A DNA stretch of 45,211 nt from the IMG/VR virus record IMGVR_UViG_3300047317_000073, positions 1 through 45,211 of that record; one strand, 5' to 3'. This stretch comes from a virus. The position numbers and the translations under genes are program-made. Positions within the stretch are counted from its first letter, which is position 1; the number at the start of each line of letters is the position of its first letter. Shown piece by piece: positions 17,722 to 24,479 of the stretch. The notes beneath the pieces were generated by a model, which was not told where the DNA came from, did no database searches, and saw only the letters and a program-made list of their open reading frames with translations.

Positions 17722-19242
17722 ATGCCTCTGCCGCCCAACCCACTCAAGGCTTTCGACAACCTTGACTTGCGTGTTGGCATCCTTGAGCGCAAGCAGTCAA
17801 GCGCTGGTGCAGGCACAGGTGTTTCCCAGGCACTCGCTGTCCAGAAGTGGAAGTTGAACGCACCGTGCTCGGTGCCGACTGGCGTGTGGAACAATGTGGG
17901 CCCGATGGTCCTGGTTGCTGCTGATTCATCAGACACCGACAATGCCATCACAGTCACTGCCGGGCCAGCCACGACACAGGTGACGGTCAACAAAGATGGC
18001 ATCTACACCCTTGCCTTCATCACAACAGCCATCACGTCAAATGCTGTTGGCGCTCGTGTTGTGCGTTGGGTCCGCAATGATGGCGTCGTGGTCGCTGACA
18101 ATGGCCCACCCTCATCATCGGCAACGCCACCAACAAGAGCAGCAGCCATCGTGACTTTGTGGGCGACGGCAGGCACCTACTTCAACCCGCAGTACTGGCA
18201 GAACAGCGGCTCCACTTTGTCGCTGCCGGCAGACAATGCTGGTGCTGGCGCAATGCAAGCCATCTATGTCGCATTCCACGGCAACAAAGAGCCCAAGGGT
18301 GACCAGGGCACCGCTGGAGCGCAAGGCCCTGCGGGGCAAGGGATTCCGACTGGTGGGGCTGCCGGGCAAACGCTTGTCAAGTTGAGTGGCGCCGACTATG
18401 ACACACAATGGCAAACGCCCAGTGCTGTCGTGTCTGGCGATGAAGTGCTCATCAGTGCTGGTGTGCCTGGCGCTCCCAACTTTGAGTTGTGGATCGACAT
18501 TGATGATGACACAGGCAATCCTGCGGGTGGTGGGTCAACGCCATACATGTACCATCTGCCTGCGGACACGATGATCAATGCGACGCCAGGCACGGCATTT
18601 GGTGATGGCTTGACGTTCATGAACATTCAGAACGTCACGGCTGGTTGGCCATCGGTGCCTGCAGAGTTGTGGACGTACAAAGAGGGTGCGTACATCCAGC
18701 AAGACCTGCGCACTGTCGATCTTGCCAACATTGTCTACAGGCGTGTGTGGCAGGGCTCGCCAACAAATGCTTGGTCGCCATGGTCCTCAACACAAAACAC
18801 GACACTGTCGAGGGCACTCAACCCCGCACGTGCGTACTCATTCTTGACAGCCAACCAAAGCATCGGCACTGGCTCATGGACACAATTGGCTGGCTTGACA
18901 AACAAATACCTCAAGGGCGGCATGGTGTTGGGCGCCAACGCATTTGTTGTGCCCTATGATGGCCTGTATCACTTCAGCGGTCACTGCTACTTCAGCAGTG
19001 GCTCTGCCGCTAGCACCAGGCGTGGCGTTGCCTTGCTACGCAACGGTGTCCTGTCGCACCAGGGACTCTTGTTGGTAGGCAACATCGCACAGACTGCTGC
19101 TGCGTTGCTTGACCTTGACGTTGAGTTGACCGCTAATGACTCCATTGGGGCGTCGGTGTTCCAGGATTCAGGCGGCTCAATCTCTGCCACTGCTGGTGAA
19201 TTTGCGACCTGGTTCTCTCTGAGATATGTGAGCGCACTCTGA
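17722..19242 (+). CDS. Minor tail protein with C1q-like domains and a short collagen-like linker
   Basis: A 506-residue protein. N-terminal helix (FDNLDLRVGILERKQ), a jelly-roll region with KDGIYTLAFITTAI, a collagen-like linker (PKGDQGTAGAQGPAGQG, about residues 193-209), a middle domain with FELWIDIDDDTGNPAG, and a C-terminal C1q/TNF-like domain (FVVPYDGLYHFSGHCYFSSG...ATWFSLRYV). Trimerising tip protein that probably touches the host surface. The ELWIDIDDD block has a diverged copy (DLWIDTDEV) in the next gene. Confidence 0.7.
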   Translation: MPLPPNPLKAFDNLDLRVGILERKQSSAGAGTGVSQALAVQKWKLNAPCSVPTGVWNNVGPMVLVAADSSDTDNAITVTAGPATTQVTVNKDGIYTLAFITTAITSNAVGARVVRWVRNDGVVVADNGPPSSSATPPTRAAAIVTLWATAGTYFNPQYWQNSGSTLSLPADNAGAGAMQAIYVAFHGNKEPKGDQGTAGAQGPAGQGIPTGGAAGQTLVKLSGADYDTQWQTPSAVVSGDEVLISAGVPGAPNFELWIDIDDDTGNPAGGGSTPYMYHLPADTMINATPGTAFGDGLTFMNIQNVTAGWPSVPAELWTYKEGAYIQQDLRTVDLANIVYRRVWQGSPTNAWSPWSSTQNTTLSRALNPARAYSFLTANQSIGTGSWTQLAGLTNKYLKGGMVLGANAFVVPYDGLYHFSGHCYFSSGSAASTRRGVALLRNGVLSHQGLLLVGNIAQTAAALLDLDVELTANDSIGASVFQDSGGSISATAGEFATWFSLRYVSAL

Positions 19243-20201
19243 TGCCAACACTCAAGTACAAGGACCCAGCGAGCGGTACATGGGTGCCGTTGGGTGTCAA
19301 CGGCATTGGTGGCCCCGCAGGCCCACCAGGCAATGAAGTTGTTGTGCAGCCTAATGATCCTGGCTTGCCTGCTGGCCTTGACCTGTGGATCGACACCGAT
19401 GAGGTCGCACCATCGGCATCTGGGACATTCTTGCTGCCTGATGACTCGGTGGCATTTGCGTCTGGGCCGACGTCATACCCTCAGGGCATGTCCCTCATGA
19501 ACATCACGTTGACTGGTGGGCTCACGACGTGGCCGATCAGTCCAGCAACGGTGCTCACATTCCTTGATGGTGCCTATGTGCTGCAAATGCTCATCGGCCA
19601 GTCCAACAACTACACCATCTTGTTCCGCAACTGGGTGGCGACGGGCACGCCGGCATGGTCAGCCTTCACGCCGCTCAACGCTGCATACATCATGACGGGC
19701 ACCAGTTTCCCGACCTACGCGATGCCTGGCGCTTTGGCATTCGCAACGGACACCGGCATTCTCTACTGCTACAACTCGGCCACTGCGTCATGGTCACGAG
19801 TTAGCAGAGTTGGTAAGCAGGCCTATTCAGCATATGGGCCAGCAGTTGATGCACAAACGACATTCACGGCATTCATCGATGTCCCCAGCCTGAGCGTGAG
19901 TTGGACTGCAGACCCACTCAGGCTTTACAGGACAACGGTAATTGGCTTGAGCGATCAGCAGACCAATGCCGCCAACCAAACCGTGGCCATCACGGATGCT
20001 GCCAACGCAATCATCAGACAGACCAACCAAAGTGCTGGCATCAATGGCTTCTTGTCGTGGAATCTTCCTGTCACAGAGAGCGGCTTGTCTGGAGTCATCA
20101 CACGCAAGGCACGCATCTTCTCAACGGGCGCAACAGGTCGCATCAGAGCATCAACGCCCAACCCATTCACCATTCTCGTTGAAGACATTGGGGCTGCCTG
20201 A
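19242..20201 (+). CDS. Minor tail protein, N-terminal KYxDPxSGxWV motif
   Basis: A 319-residue protein whose ATG shares a base with the previous TGA. It opens with LKYKDPASGTWVPLG and a GPAGPPG collagen stub, then a domain with DLWIDTDEVAPSASG and DGAYVLQML related to the middle domain of the preceding gene, and a beta-rich C-terminal region. The KYxDPxSGxWV opening is repeated at the start of the next gene, suggesting a shared attachment module. Confidence 0.65.
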   Translation: MPTLKYKDPASGTWVPLGVNGIGGPAGPPGNEVVVQPNDPGLPAGLDLWIDTDEVAPSASGTFLLPDDSVAFASGPTSYPQGMSLMNITLTGGLTTWPISPATVLTFLDGAYVLQMLIGQSNNYTILFRNWVATGTPAWSAFTPLNAAYIMTGTSFPTYAMPGALAFATDTGILYCYNSATASWSRVSRVGKQAYSAYGPAVDAQTTFTAFIDVPSLSVSWTADPLRLYRTTVIGLSDQQTNAANQTVAITDAANAIIRQTNQSAGINGFLSWNLPVTESGLSGVITRKARIFSTGATGRIRASTPNPFTILVEDIGAA

Positions 20202-21403
20202 TGGCCGTGCTCAAGTACAGGGACCCAGTCAGTGGTGCGTGGGTTGTGCTGCCCAGCGTTGGCCCAGCAGGTCCCCCTGGCCCACCCGCACCCTACAATG
20301 ACAATTTGTTCGCAAATGCTGAATGGGAGCAATGGGACAGCGCTGGCAATCCTTCTGGTTGGACTGGCTTCTGGCATGTGCCGAGTGCTAGTGGCGCACC
20401 ACAGCCATTGCTGGGACCGATTGGCGCACCCTATGCCTACCAAGGTGCATCAAGTGCCAACTGCTACTTCCCTGCTCAGCCTGCGGGCACTGACCAATTG
20501 CTGAGGCTTTGGCCTGTAACAGCAATTGCTTGCACGCCTGGCGCCACTTACTACACGAGCACCTATGTGCGGTCGCTCATTGCTGGCGCTGGTGGCTTGG
20601 AGTTGTTGATCATTTCAGCACCGGCTGGTACAAACCCCGACATCTTCCAGCCTGGCACAAATGTCCAGGTACTTGGTCGTTTCAACTTGAGCGGCAGTGC
20701 TTGGCAGAAATATGACTACACATTCCAGGTGCCACTTGGTGATGTGAACATGCGTGTTGGTTGGTGTCCAGGCTGTCGGACCGACAAGGCAGACACCACA
20801 GCCGACAACAACATCTTCGCTGACACGATGGTGCTGAAACGCATTGACCCGTATGGTGCTCCAGCACTTGCGGGGAATGGGACCGCACTGACGGCTGCCC
20901 ATTCTGATCACTGGCACGGCACGCCTGTCGTTGACCTGGCAAACAGGCCACGCATTCAGGCAATCCTGGCGACAAATGGCGCCAACCTGGCCGCCTCATG
21001 GGTGCTGGTGACAGGCCTGACATCGTTGTACACCAAGGGTTTGCCTGCTCCAGCAATTGTGAGCGGAAGCCGGGTGGCGGTCACTGCCGATGGCGAATAC
21101 ATGTTGACCGCCAACAACTGGTGGACTTCATTGGCCTCTGGTCAGGGCACCTTGCGTGCGCTCCAGTTGCGCAAGAACAGTGGTGGCTCGCAGACTGGTG
21201 GCACATTGATTGCTCAGTCCAACGTCCCTGTTTCGGCTGCTGGTGCCAACTCGTGGGCTGGTGTGACCAAGCCTGTTGAATTGCTTTCTGGTGACTACGT
21301 TGAAATGTTTGTCTGGCACAATGCTACTGGCAGCGTTGGACTGCTTGGTGATGCTGCCGGTGCCTCCACATCATTGACCCTTGATTGGCTCCAGCCACTC
21401 TAA
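20201..21403 (+). CDS. Minor tail protein, N-terminal KYxDPxSGxWV motif
   Basis: A 400-residue protein beginning AVLKYRDPVSGAWVVL then GPAGPPGPP. The central part looks like a carbohydrate-binding-type jelly roll (NLFANAEWEQWDSAGNPSGW...YYTSTYVRSL) and the C-terminal part like a C1q-like domain (RVAVTADGEYMLTANNWW, DYVEMFVWHNATG). Likely a receptor-binding side fibre. Confidence 0.65.
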   Translation: MAVLKYRDPVSGAWVVLPSVGPAGPPGPPAPYNDNLFANAEWEQWDSAGNPSGWTGFWHVPSASGAPQPLLGPIGAPYAYQGASSANCYFPAQPAGTDQLLRLWPVTAIACTPGATYYTSTYVRSLIAGAGGLELLIISAPAGTNPDIFQPGTNVQVLGRFNLSGSAWQKYDYTFQVPLGDVNMRVGWCPGCRTDKADTTADNNIFADTMVLKRIDPYGAPALAGNGTALTAAHSDHWHGTPVVDLANRPRIQAILATNGANLAASWVLVTGLTSLYTKGLPAPAIVSGSRVAVTADGEYMLTANNWWTSLASGQGTLRALQLRKNSGGSQTGGTLIAQSNVPVSAAGANSWAGVTKPVELLSGDYVEMFVWHNATGSVGLLGDAAGASTSLTLDWLQPL

Positions 21404-21419
21404 CCTGTTGGGAGACAAC

Positions 21420-21728
21420 ATGTCTTATGAGAGTCAGGCCGCACTGAGCACCAACGATGCCTTTCGCGGCAGGGTGTTCACCTGTTGCAAGCAGCAAGCG
21501 ATGATCTTCAAGGATGACACCCGGCGTGAGTTCTTCATGCTAGCCAACCAGATCATCGCTGCGCCCAACACTGCTGAGGGCATCTTCCAGCTTGTTGTGG
21601 TGCACCCCAACTACGCTGACGTGACAGACCAATCAGCGGTGGAGGACAACGACATCATGGGCGTTGTCCAGGCCGTGTGGCCTGTCTACGGTGCCGTGAT
21701 GTACCCAGAGGTGCCAGCAGCCCCGTAG
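21420..21728 (+). CDS. Last gene of the structural block, unknown function
   Basis: A 102-residue protein starting MSYESQAALSTNDAFRGRVF; the ATG at 21420 has GGGAG 8 nt upstream. The pattern (FTCCKQQAMIFK, LANQIIAAPNTAEGIF, NDIMGVVQAVWPVYGAVM) suggests a compact helical protein, possibly a virion or tail protein. Its MSYES start resembles the starts of the glycosidase-like genes (MGYES, MSYAS), which may be chance. It closes the late gene block before the long non-coding hub. Confidence 0.6.
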   Translation: MSYESQAALSTNDAFRGRVFTCCKQQAMIFKDDTRREFFMLANQIIAAPNTAEGIFQLVVVHPNYADVTDQSAVEDNDIMGVVQAVWPVYGAVMYPEVPAAP

Positions 21729-21892
21729 CCTCCCTGTCCACGACGGCCCCACTGTCCGGATGGCGGTGGGGCACAGTCACGTTCGGACCCCACCCCGCAA
21801 ACCTCATGCCCCGCAACAACATTCACAAGCTCTGCCTTGGAAAGTTGTTGCGTACCAACAACTTCAGCGCAACAGCTCTGCCTCAGCCTCAG

Positions 21893-21940
21893 GCTCAAGA
21901 TCGACATCACGCTCAAGATCGACATCACGGACCAAGATCG
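21893..21940 (+). repeat. Iteron-like tandem repeat (18 bp twice plus partial third)
   Basis: GCTCAAGATCGACATCAC occurs perfectly at 21893-21910 and 21911-21928, followed by a partial copy with CAAGATCG at 21933-21940. The core CAAGATCG recurs in the hub at 22177 and 22452, in reverse at 21981 and 22142, and outside it at 24432. This is typical of iterons or operator arrays. Confidence 0.7.
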
Positions 21941-21964
21941 TTACCCGTCGGTAACTTATAACGG
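21940..21964 (+). promoter_or_regulatory. Inverted repeat plus TTATAACGG, possible promoter or operator
   Basis: GTTACC (21940-21945) and GGTAAC (21950-21955) form a perfect 6-bp inverted repeat, followed immediately by TTATAACGG. The same TTATAACGG string recurs at 22206, where it forms the -10 of a better promoter. No convincing -35 is seen here. Confidence 0.35.
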
Positions 21965-22097
21965 GCCTCTCCCGAGAAGTCGATCTTGACCCACACTAGG
22001 ACCTGCCCTCGACCCCTACGGCCGTCTACGGTGTGTTGACGCACGCGCAACACACACTCTAGGCCCCAGCCTACCCGAGCCGAGCCGGGCGACGGCT

Positions 22098-22198
22098 ACG
22101 GAGAGTAACGAAACCAGAAGCTCCAGTTACGGAGAGTAGTTCGATCTTGGTCCGGCTACGGAGAGTAACCGAAACACAAGATCGTTGTTACTCTCCGT
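22098..22198 (+). repeat. Phased ACGGAGAGTAAC repeats with a 12-bp inverted repeat
   Basis: ACGGAGAGTAAC occurs at 22098-22109, ACGGAGAGTAG at 22129-22139, ACGGAGAGTAAC at 22158-22169, and the exact reverse complement at 22187-22198. Steps are 31, 29 and 29 bp, close to three helical turns, so bound proteins would line up on one face. The last two form a perfect 12-bp stem with a 17-nt loop that contains CAAGATC. Likely operators of a phage regulator, or an origin element. Confidence 0.7.
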
Positions 22199-22212
22199 CA
22201 ACCATTTATAAC
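22185..22212 (+). promoter_or_regulatory. Sigma70-like promoter for the early genes
   Basis: TTGTTA at 22185-22190, a 16-nt spacer, and TATAAC at 22207-22212. The -35 box overlaps the right arm of the 12-bp inverted repeat, so a protein bound there would block it. It points into the ribozyme-punctuated early operon, with about a 415-nt leader before the first start codon. Confidence 0.55.
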
Positions 22213-22493
22213 GGTTTGGTCTCGTTTAGGTAACGAAACGGTAACTTCGGGCGCTCATCCCTGTTGGAGCAGGTAGGTTCTCTCTCGAACGTGAACGTGG
22301 ACGCCGGGACCGACCGGCTGGCCAGCCTGGGTATGAGCCGGGTGCCGCTGAACCTCAGGCGGCAGTGAGTCGGTACGATGAGGCGATCAGGCCCCGTTGA
22401 ACTGAAGGCCCCGAGTCTGTGGGGCGCGCAGGGAAAGCGGCTGGGACCTACCAAGATCGTAACTAACTCAAGAGAGTGAATCCTCCCTCCAAT

Positions 22494-22600
22494 GACGAAA
22501 CGTTGGGGCGTCGCATCAGTCGTCCGGTCAGCACCGCGAACCGCACGCCGCGAACCTCAACGTCCATCGGAACCAAGGCCCAGTCCGATGCTGATGAGTC
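22494..22600 (+). ncRNA. Hammerhead ribozyme 0, type II, enlarged stem-loop III
   Basis: Stem II strands GAC 22494-22496 and GUC 22598-22600; GAAA 22497-22500; stem III 22501-22508 with 22555-22562 (8 bp, one G-U) closing a 46-nt insert; cleavage after C22564 (GUC); stem I CATCGGA 22565-22571 with TCCGATG 22584-22590; CTGATGA 22591-22597. Loop I GGCCC (22577-22581) can pair with GGGCC (22601-22605) directly 3' of stem II. First and largest member of the array. Confidence 0.85.
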
Positions 22601-22628
22601 GGGCCACAATCCCTTGGAGGGAAACGAA

Positions 22629-23066
22629 ATGAACGCCAACACCACTGTTCTGAAGACCAACGCTGGCCGCCACTTCCACCTGTTCGCTGACTGCGCTGCC
22701 CTGGAGACTGGGCGCCGCAACAGTGAGAAGGCTGGCCGTGAGATCCACGTTGAGATGTGGGTGCCGTTCGCAGAGGCCATCGATGACGCCATGTTCGGCT
22801 GCATCGCGTGCCACAAGCGTGCGGGCGTGAGCCTTGCTCCTGAGGCCGACCGCAAGGCAGTCTACGCAGCGCGCGCCGCTGCTCGGCTGGCCAAGCGTGA
22901 GGCCAAGGCTGCGGCTCTGGCTGCCAAGGCCACCCCGGTGGCTGAGGTCACCGTCGTGGTCGAGACGCCTGCTGTTGTCGACACCATCGATGCTGACGTG
23001 GAGCGCATGCTCAACGCCATCATCACCTACCTGTCGCAGTTTGGCCTGACGGTCGCTGCGGCTTGA
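22629..23066 (+). CDS. Small Cys/His-containing, Ala/Lys-rich protein, unknown function
   Basis: A 145-residue protein. The ATG at 22629 has GGAGG at 22616-22620 with 8-nt spacing; an upstream in-frame ATG at 22476 is rejected because it would translate through the ribozyme. Visible: HFHLFADCAALETG, MFGCIACHKRA (a CxxCH motif, possible metal site), then a long Ala/Arg/Lys helix (YAARAAARLAKREAKAAALA) and a helical acidic end. As the first gene behind the hub it is probably expressed early and strongly. Family not recognised. Confidence 0.7.
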   Translation: MNANTTVLKTNAGRHFHLFADCAALETGRRNSEKAGREIHVEMWVPFAEAIDDAMFGCIACHKRAGVSLAPEADRKAVYAARAAARLAKREAKAAALAAKATPVAEVTVVVETPAVVDTIDADVERMLNAIITYLSQFGLTVAAA

Positions 23067-23125
23067 GGCGAAACTCGTTGCCTAGCAACGAGTCCACCGG
23101 CTTGGTATGCCGGTGCTGATGAGCC
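23067..23125 (+). ncRNA. Hammerhead ribozyme 1, type II
   Basis: Starts on the base after the TGA. Stem II GGC 23067-23069 / GCC 23123-23125; GAAA 23070-23073; stem III CTCGTTG/CAACGAG (23074-23080/23086-23092); cleavage after C23094; stem I CACCGGC/GCCGGTG (23095-23101/23109-23115); CTGATGA 23116-23122. Loop I TTGGTA (23102-23107) pairs with TACCAA (23126-23131). Confidence 0.93.
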
Positions 23126-23144
23126 TACCAACTTGGAGGATGAA

Positions 23145-23321
23145 ATGGAAGACACTGGCCGAGTGTGGTTCATCGTTGAAGGTGACGTTGACCTGCTGAC
23201 AGTCGAGCCCACCGGGCTTGACTATGAGACCTGGACAGAAGCCAAGGATGAAGATGGTGACCTCTGGTATCTCTCAGATACTGGGACGGTGCTGTCTGCT
23301 GATGAGTTCTTTGGCGAGTGA
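23145..23321 (+). CDS. Small acidic protein, unknown function
   Basis: A 58-residue protein (MEDTGRVWFIVEGDVDLLTV...). The start is the ATG at 23145, 5 nt after GGAGG (23135-23139); this GGAGGATG-type leader recurs in the other ribozyme-linked genes. Beta-rich, Trp-containing and acidic; looks like a small SH3-like fold, but no family is recognised. Lies between ribozymes 1 and 2 as a one-gene cassette. Confidence 0.65.
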   Translation: MEDTGRVWFIVEGDVDLLTVEPTGLDYETWTEAKDEDGDLWYLSDTGTVLSADEFFGE

Positions 23322-23380
23322 GGCGAAACACGTTGGGAGCCAACGTGTCCGGTGACTTGGTATGTCACCGCTGATGAGCC
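23322..23380 (+). ncRNA. Hammerhead ribozyme 2, type II
   Basis: Directly abuts the TGA at 23319-23321. Stem II GGC/GCC (23322-23324/23378-23380); GAAA 23325-23328; stem III CACGTTG/CAACGTG (23329-23335/23341-23347); cleavage after C23349; stem I CGGTGAC/GTCACCG (23350-23356/23364-23370); CTGATGA 23371-23377. Loop I TTGGTA (23357-23362) pairs with TACCAA (23381-23386). Stem I and stem III differ from ribozyme 1 by compensating changes. Confidence 0.93.
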
Positions 23381-23400
23381 TACCAAACTGGAGGATGACA

Positions 23401-23592
23401 ATGGACAGAATCCGCAAGTGCATGCGATGCGGACAGCCGTTCACGTTGGGCCCCAAGCAGTCGTTCACCACGACCACTTGCCCCACGTGTCGTGAAGTCC
23501 AGGACCGCCACCAGTCGGCGGCCAGGCTTGACCGCAAGGTCAACCGTGGCCTCCAGGGTGGCTTCCCTAAGCCACCCAACTTGAGGTGGTGA
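23401..23592 (+). CDS. Small zinc-ribbon protein
   Basis: A 63-residue basic protein with two CxxC knuckles, CMRCGQ and CPTCRE, 20-25 residues apart, and a basic C-terminal tail. A zinc ribbon that could bind nucleic acid or a host protein, for example the transcription machinery. GGAGG precedes the ATG at 23401. One-gene cassette between ribozymes 2 and 3. Confidence 0.7.
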   Translation: MDRIRKCMRCGQPFTLGPKQSFTTTTCPTCREVQDRHQSAARLDRKVNRGLQGGFPKPPNLRW

Positions 23593-23651
23593 GGCGAAAC
23601 TTGTTGCAGCGCAACAAGTCCATGGGGTTGAGCATCCCATGCTGATGAGCC
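23593..23651 (+). ncRNA. Hammerhead ribozyme 3, type II
   Basis: Abuts the TGA at 23590-23592. Stem II GGC/GCC (23593-23595/23649-23651); GAAA 23596-23599; stem III CTTGTTG/CAACAAG (23600-23606/23612-23618); cleavage after C23620; stem I CATGGG/CCCATG (23621-23626/23636-23641) plus a G-U; CTGATGA 23642-23648. Loop I TGAGC (23629-23633) pairs with GCTCA (23652-23656). Confidence 0.92.
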
Positions 23652-23672
23652 GCTCACAATTTGGAGGATGAG

Positions 23673-23828
23673 ATGAACAAGTACACGATCCACCTGGTGA
23701 ACGGTGATGGTGTTGTTGTGCGTGGTGTCATGACCACCAGCGACGACACCGTGACGGTCACTGAGAAGGGTGGCAAGGCATACGTGTTCCCAAGCGCATC
23801 TGTCCTGTACTGGACGGTGTCAGCCTGA
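23673..23828 (+). CDS. Small beta-rich protein, unknown function
   Basis: A 51-residue protein (MNKYTIHLVNGDGVVVRGVM...). GGAGG lies 5 nt before the ATG. Strong alternation of hydrophobic residues (VTVTEKGGKAYVFPSASVLYW) suggests a small beta barrel. Its stop overlaps the next ATG by one base, so the two genes are translated together. Confidence 0.6.
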   Translation: MNKYTIHLVNGDGVVVRGVMTTSDDTVTVTEKGGKAYVFPSASVLYWTVSA

Positions 23829-23974
23829 TGGCCACGACGCACGACGTGTTCACGTGCCACTGCCACGAGACTTGCTCGTGGTGCACGGAGCCAGTGCTGA
23901 ACAGCAGTCTGCGCGAGACCAACGATGGTGCGCGTATCTGTCGTGCTTGCTGGGCAGTGTACACCAGCAAGTGA
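23828..23974 (+). CDS. Small Cys-rich zinc-binding protein
   Basis: A 48-residue protein with FTCHCHETCSWC near the N-terminus and ICRACW near the C-terminus, giving two likely zinc-binding knuckles. Coupled to the previous gene through a one-base overlap. Function unknown. Confidence 0.65.
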   Translation: MATTHDVFTCHCHETCSWCTEPVLNSSLRETNDGARICRACWAVYTSK

Positions 23975-23975
23975 T

Positions 23976-24036
23976 GGCGAAACCTGTTGCGAGACAACAG
24001 GTCTGCGGGTGATGGGCAACCCCGCACTGATGAGCC
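23976..24036 (+). ncRNA. Hammerhead ribozyme 4, type II
   Basis: One nt after the TGA. Stem II GGC/GCC (23976-23978/24034-24036); GAAA 23979-23982; stem III CCTGTTG/CAACAGG (23983-23989/23995-24001); cleavage after C24003; stem I TGCGGG/CCCGCA (24004-24009/24021-24026); CTGATGA 24027-24033. Loop I TGGGC (24013-24017) pairs with GCCCA (24037-24041). Confidence 0.92.
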
Positions 24037-24057
24037 GCCCAACAATGGAGGATGACA

Positions 24058-24309
24058 ATGGCAGGCGATTACACGGGACCTGGACACCGCTTGGTGTCTG
24101 GTGAGGTCCCAGCCGTTGGGATGCGCGTGATGAACAATGACCTCCGATGGGGTGTCATCGTTGAAGTTGCCGATCCTGACGGTCACCAGACCTGCGGATG
24201 GTACTGCTTGGCTTGGCACAAGGTTCAGGTTGATGGCCAGAGTGGCACGAGCAGTTTTAATTGTGACCGTTTGACCACGGTTGACAACATCCGCGTGAAC
24301 CGTCGCTGA
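24058..24309 (+). CDS. Small protein, unknown function
   Basis: An 83-residue protein (MAGDYTGPGHRLVSGE...). I prefer the ATG at 24058, 6 nt after GGAGG (24047-24051), to the ATG at 24052 that lies directly on the binding site. Beta-rich with VGMRVMNNDLRWGVIVEVADP and CGWYCLAWHKVQVDG, reminiscent of a small SH3-like or KOW-type barrel. One-gene cassette between ribozymes 4 and 5. Confidence 0.6.
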   Translation: MAGDYTGPGHRLVSGEVPAVGMRVMNNDLRWGVIVEVADPDGHQTCGWYCLAWHKVQVDGQSGTSSFNCDRLTTVDNIRVNRR

Positions 24310-24311
24310 CA

Positions 24312-24368
24312 GGACGAAACACCATGACTACCATGGTGTCGCGGCATCATGTGCCGCCTGATGAGTCC
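24312..24368 (+). ncRNA. Hammerhead ribozyme 5, type II
   Basis: Two nt after the TGA. Stem II GGAC/GUCC (24312-24315/24365-24368); GAAA 24316-24319; stem III CACCATG/CATGGTG (24320-24326/24332-24338); cleavage after C24340; stem I GCGGCA/TGCCGC (24341-24346/24352-24357); CTGATGA 24358-24364. Loop I TCATG could pair with CATGA at 24380-24384, but 11 nt away from stem II, unlike ribozymes 0-4. Confidence 0.92.
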
Positions 24369-24479
24369 ACAATAAAACTCATGAGTCTAGGACCTACCCA
24401 GGCCGGTCCGGCTGGCGTAGGCTCCGCGTAGCAAGATCGTTTCCGATGGTCGGAAACGTGTTGTGAATTGGAGGATGGA
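24369..24479 (+). promoter_or_regulatory. Structured leader between ribozyme 5 and the next gene
   Basis: A 111-nt leader, the longest after any ribozyme. It contains CTCATGAG (palindrome), a 9-bp hairpin with one bulge (CCTACCCAG...CTGGCGTAGG, about 24393-24421), then CAAGATCG (24432-24439) that runs into a perfect GTTTCCGA/TCGGAAAC hairpin with a 3-nt loop (24438-24456). The CAAGATCG-plus-hairpin layout copies that of the hub at 21933. It ends in TTGGAGG before the ATG at 24480. Confidence 0.55.

Larger units (their letters stand above)
21729..22493 (+). other. Gene-free regulatory hub between late and early genes
   Basis: About 765 nt with no credible gene on either strand. It holds a GCCCCAC...GTGGGGC hairpin near 21749-21774, a 9-bp AAGTTGTTG/CAACAACTT hairpin at about 21842-21864, a tandem 18-bp repeat, many CAAGATCG sites, phased ACGGAGAGTAAC sites, a promoter, and a hairpin at about 22347-22368 (TGCCGC...GCGGCA). 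Late-gene termination, early promoters and possibly the replication origin are the natural roles. Confidence 0.7.

Noticed and set aside
21838-21866. Possible fourteenth hammerhead (GGAAAG followed by a GTTGTTG/CAACAAC hairpin and UU)
   Set aside because: A GAAA and a stem III-like hairpin are present, but there is no CUGANGA and no matching stem II strand downstream; kept only as a hairpin, perhaps a decayed copy.
21893-21940. CRISPR-like array
   Set aside because: Only two exact 18-bp tandem copies with no spacers between them; iteron-like rather than CRISPR.
22201-22460. Possible tRNA or tmRNA in the hub
   Set aside because: Several short stems occur, but no cloverleaf, T-loop GTTCGA-type element or CCA end in the right geometry.
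22476-22628. Longer start for the first early gene (ATG at 22476)
   Set aside because: It would translate through the whole of ribozyme 0 and has no good binding site; the ATG at 22629 has GGAGG at 8 nt.
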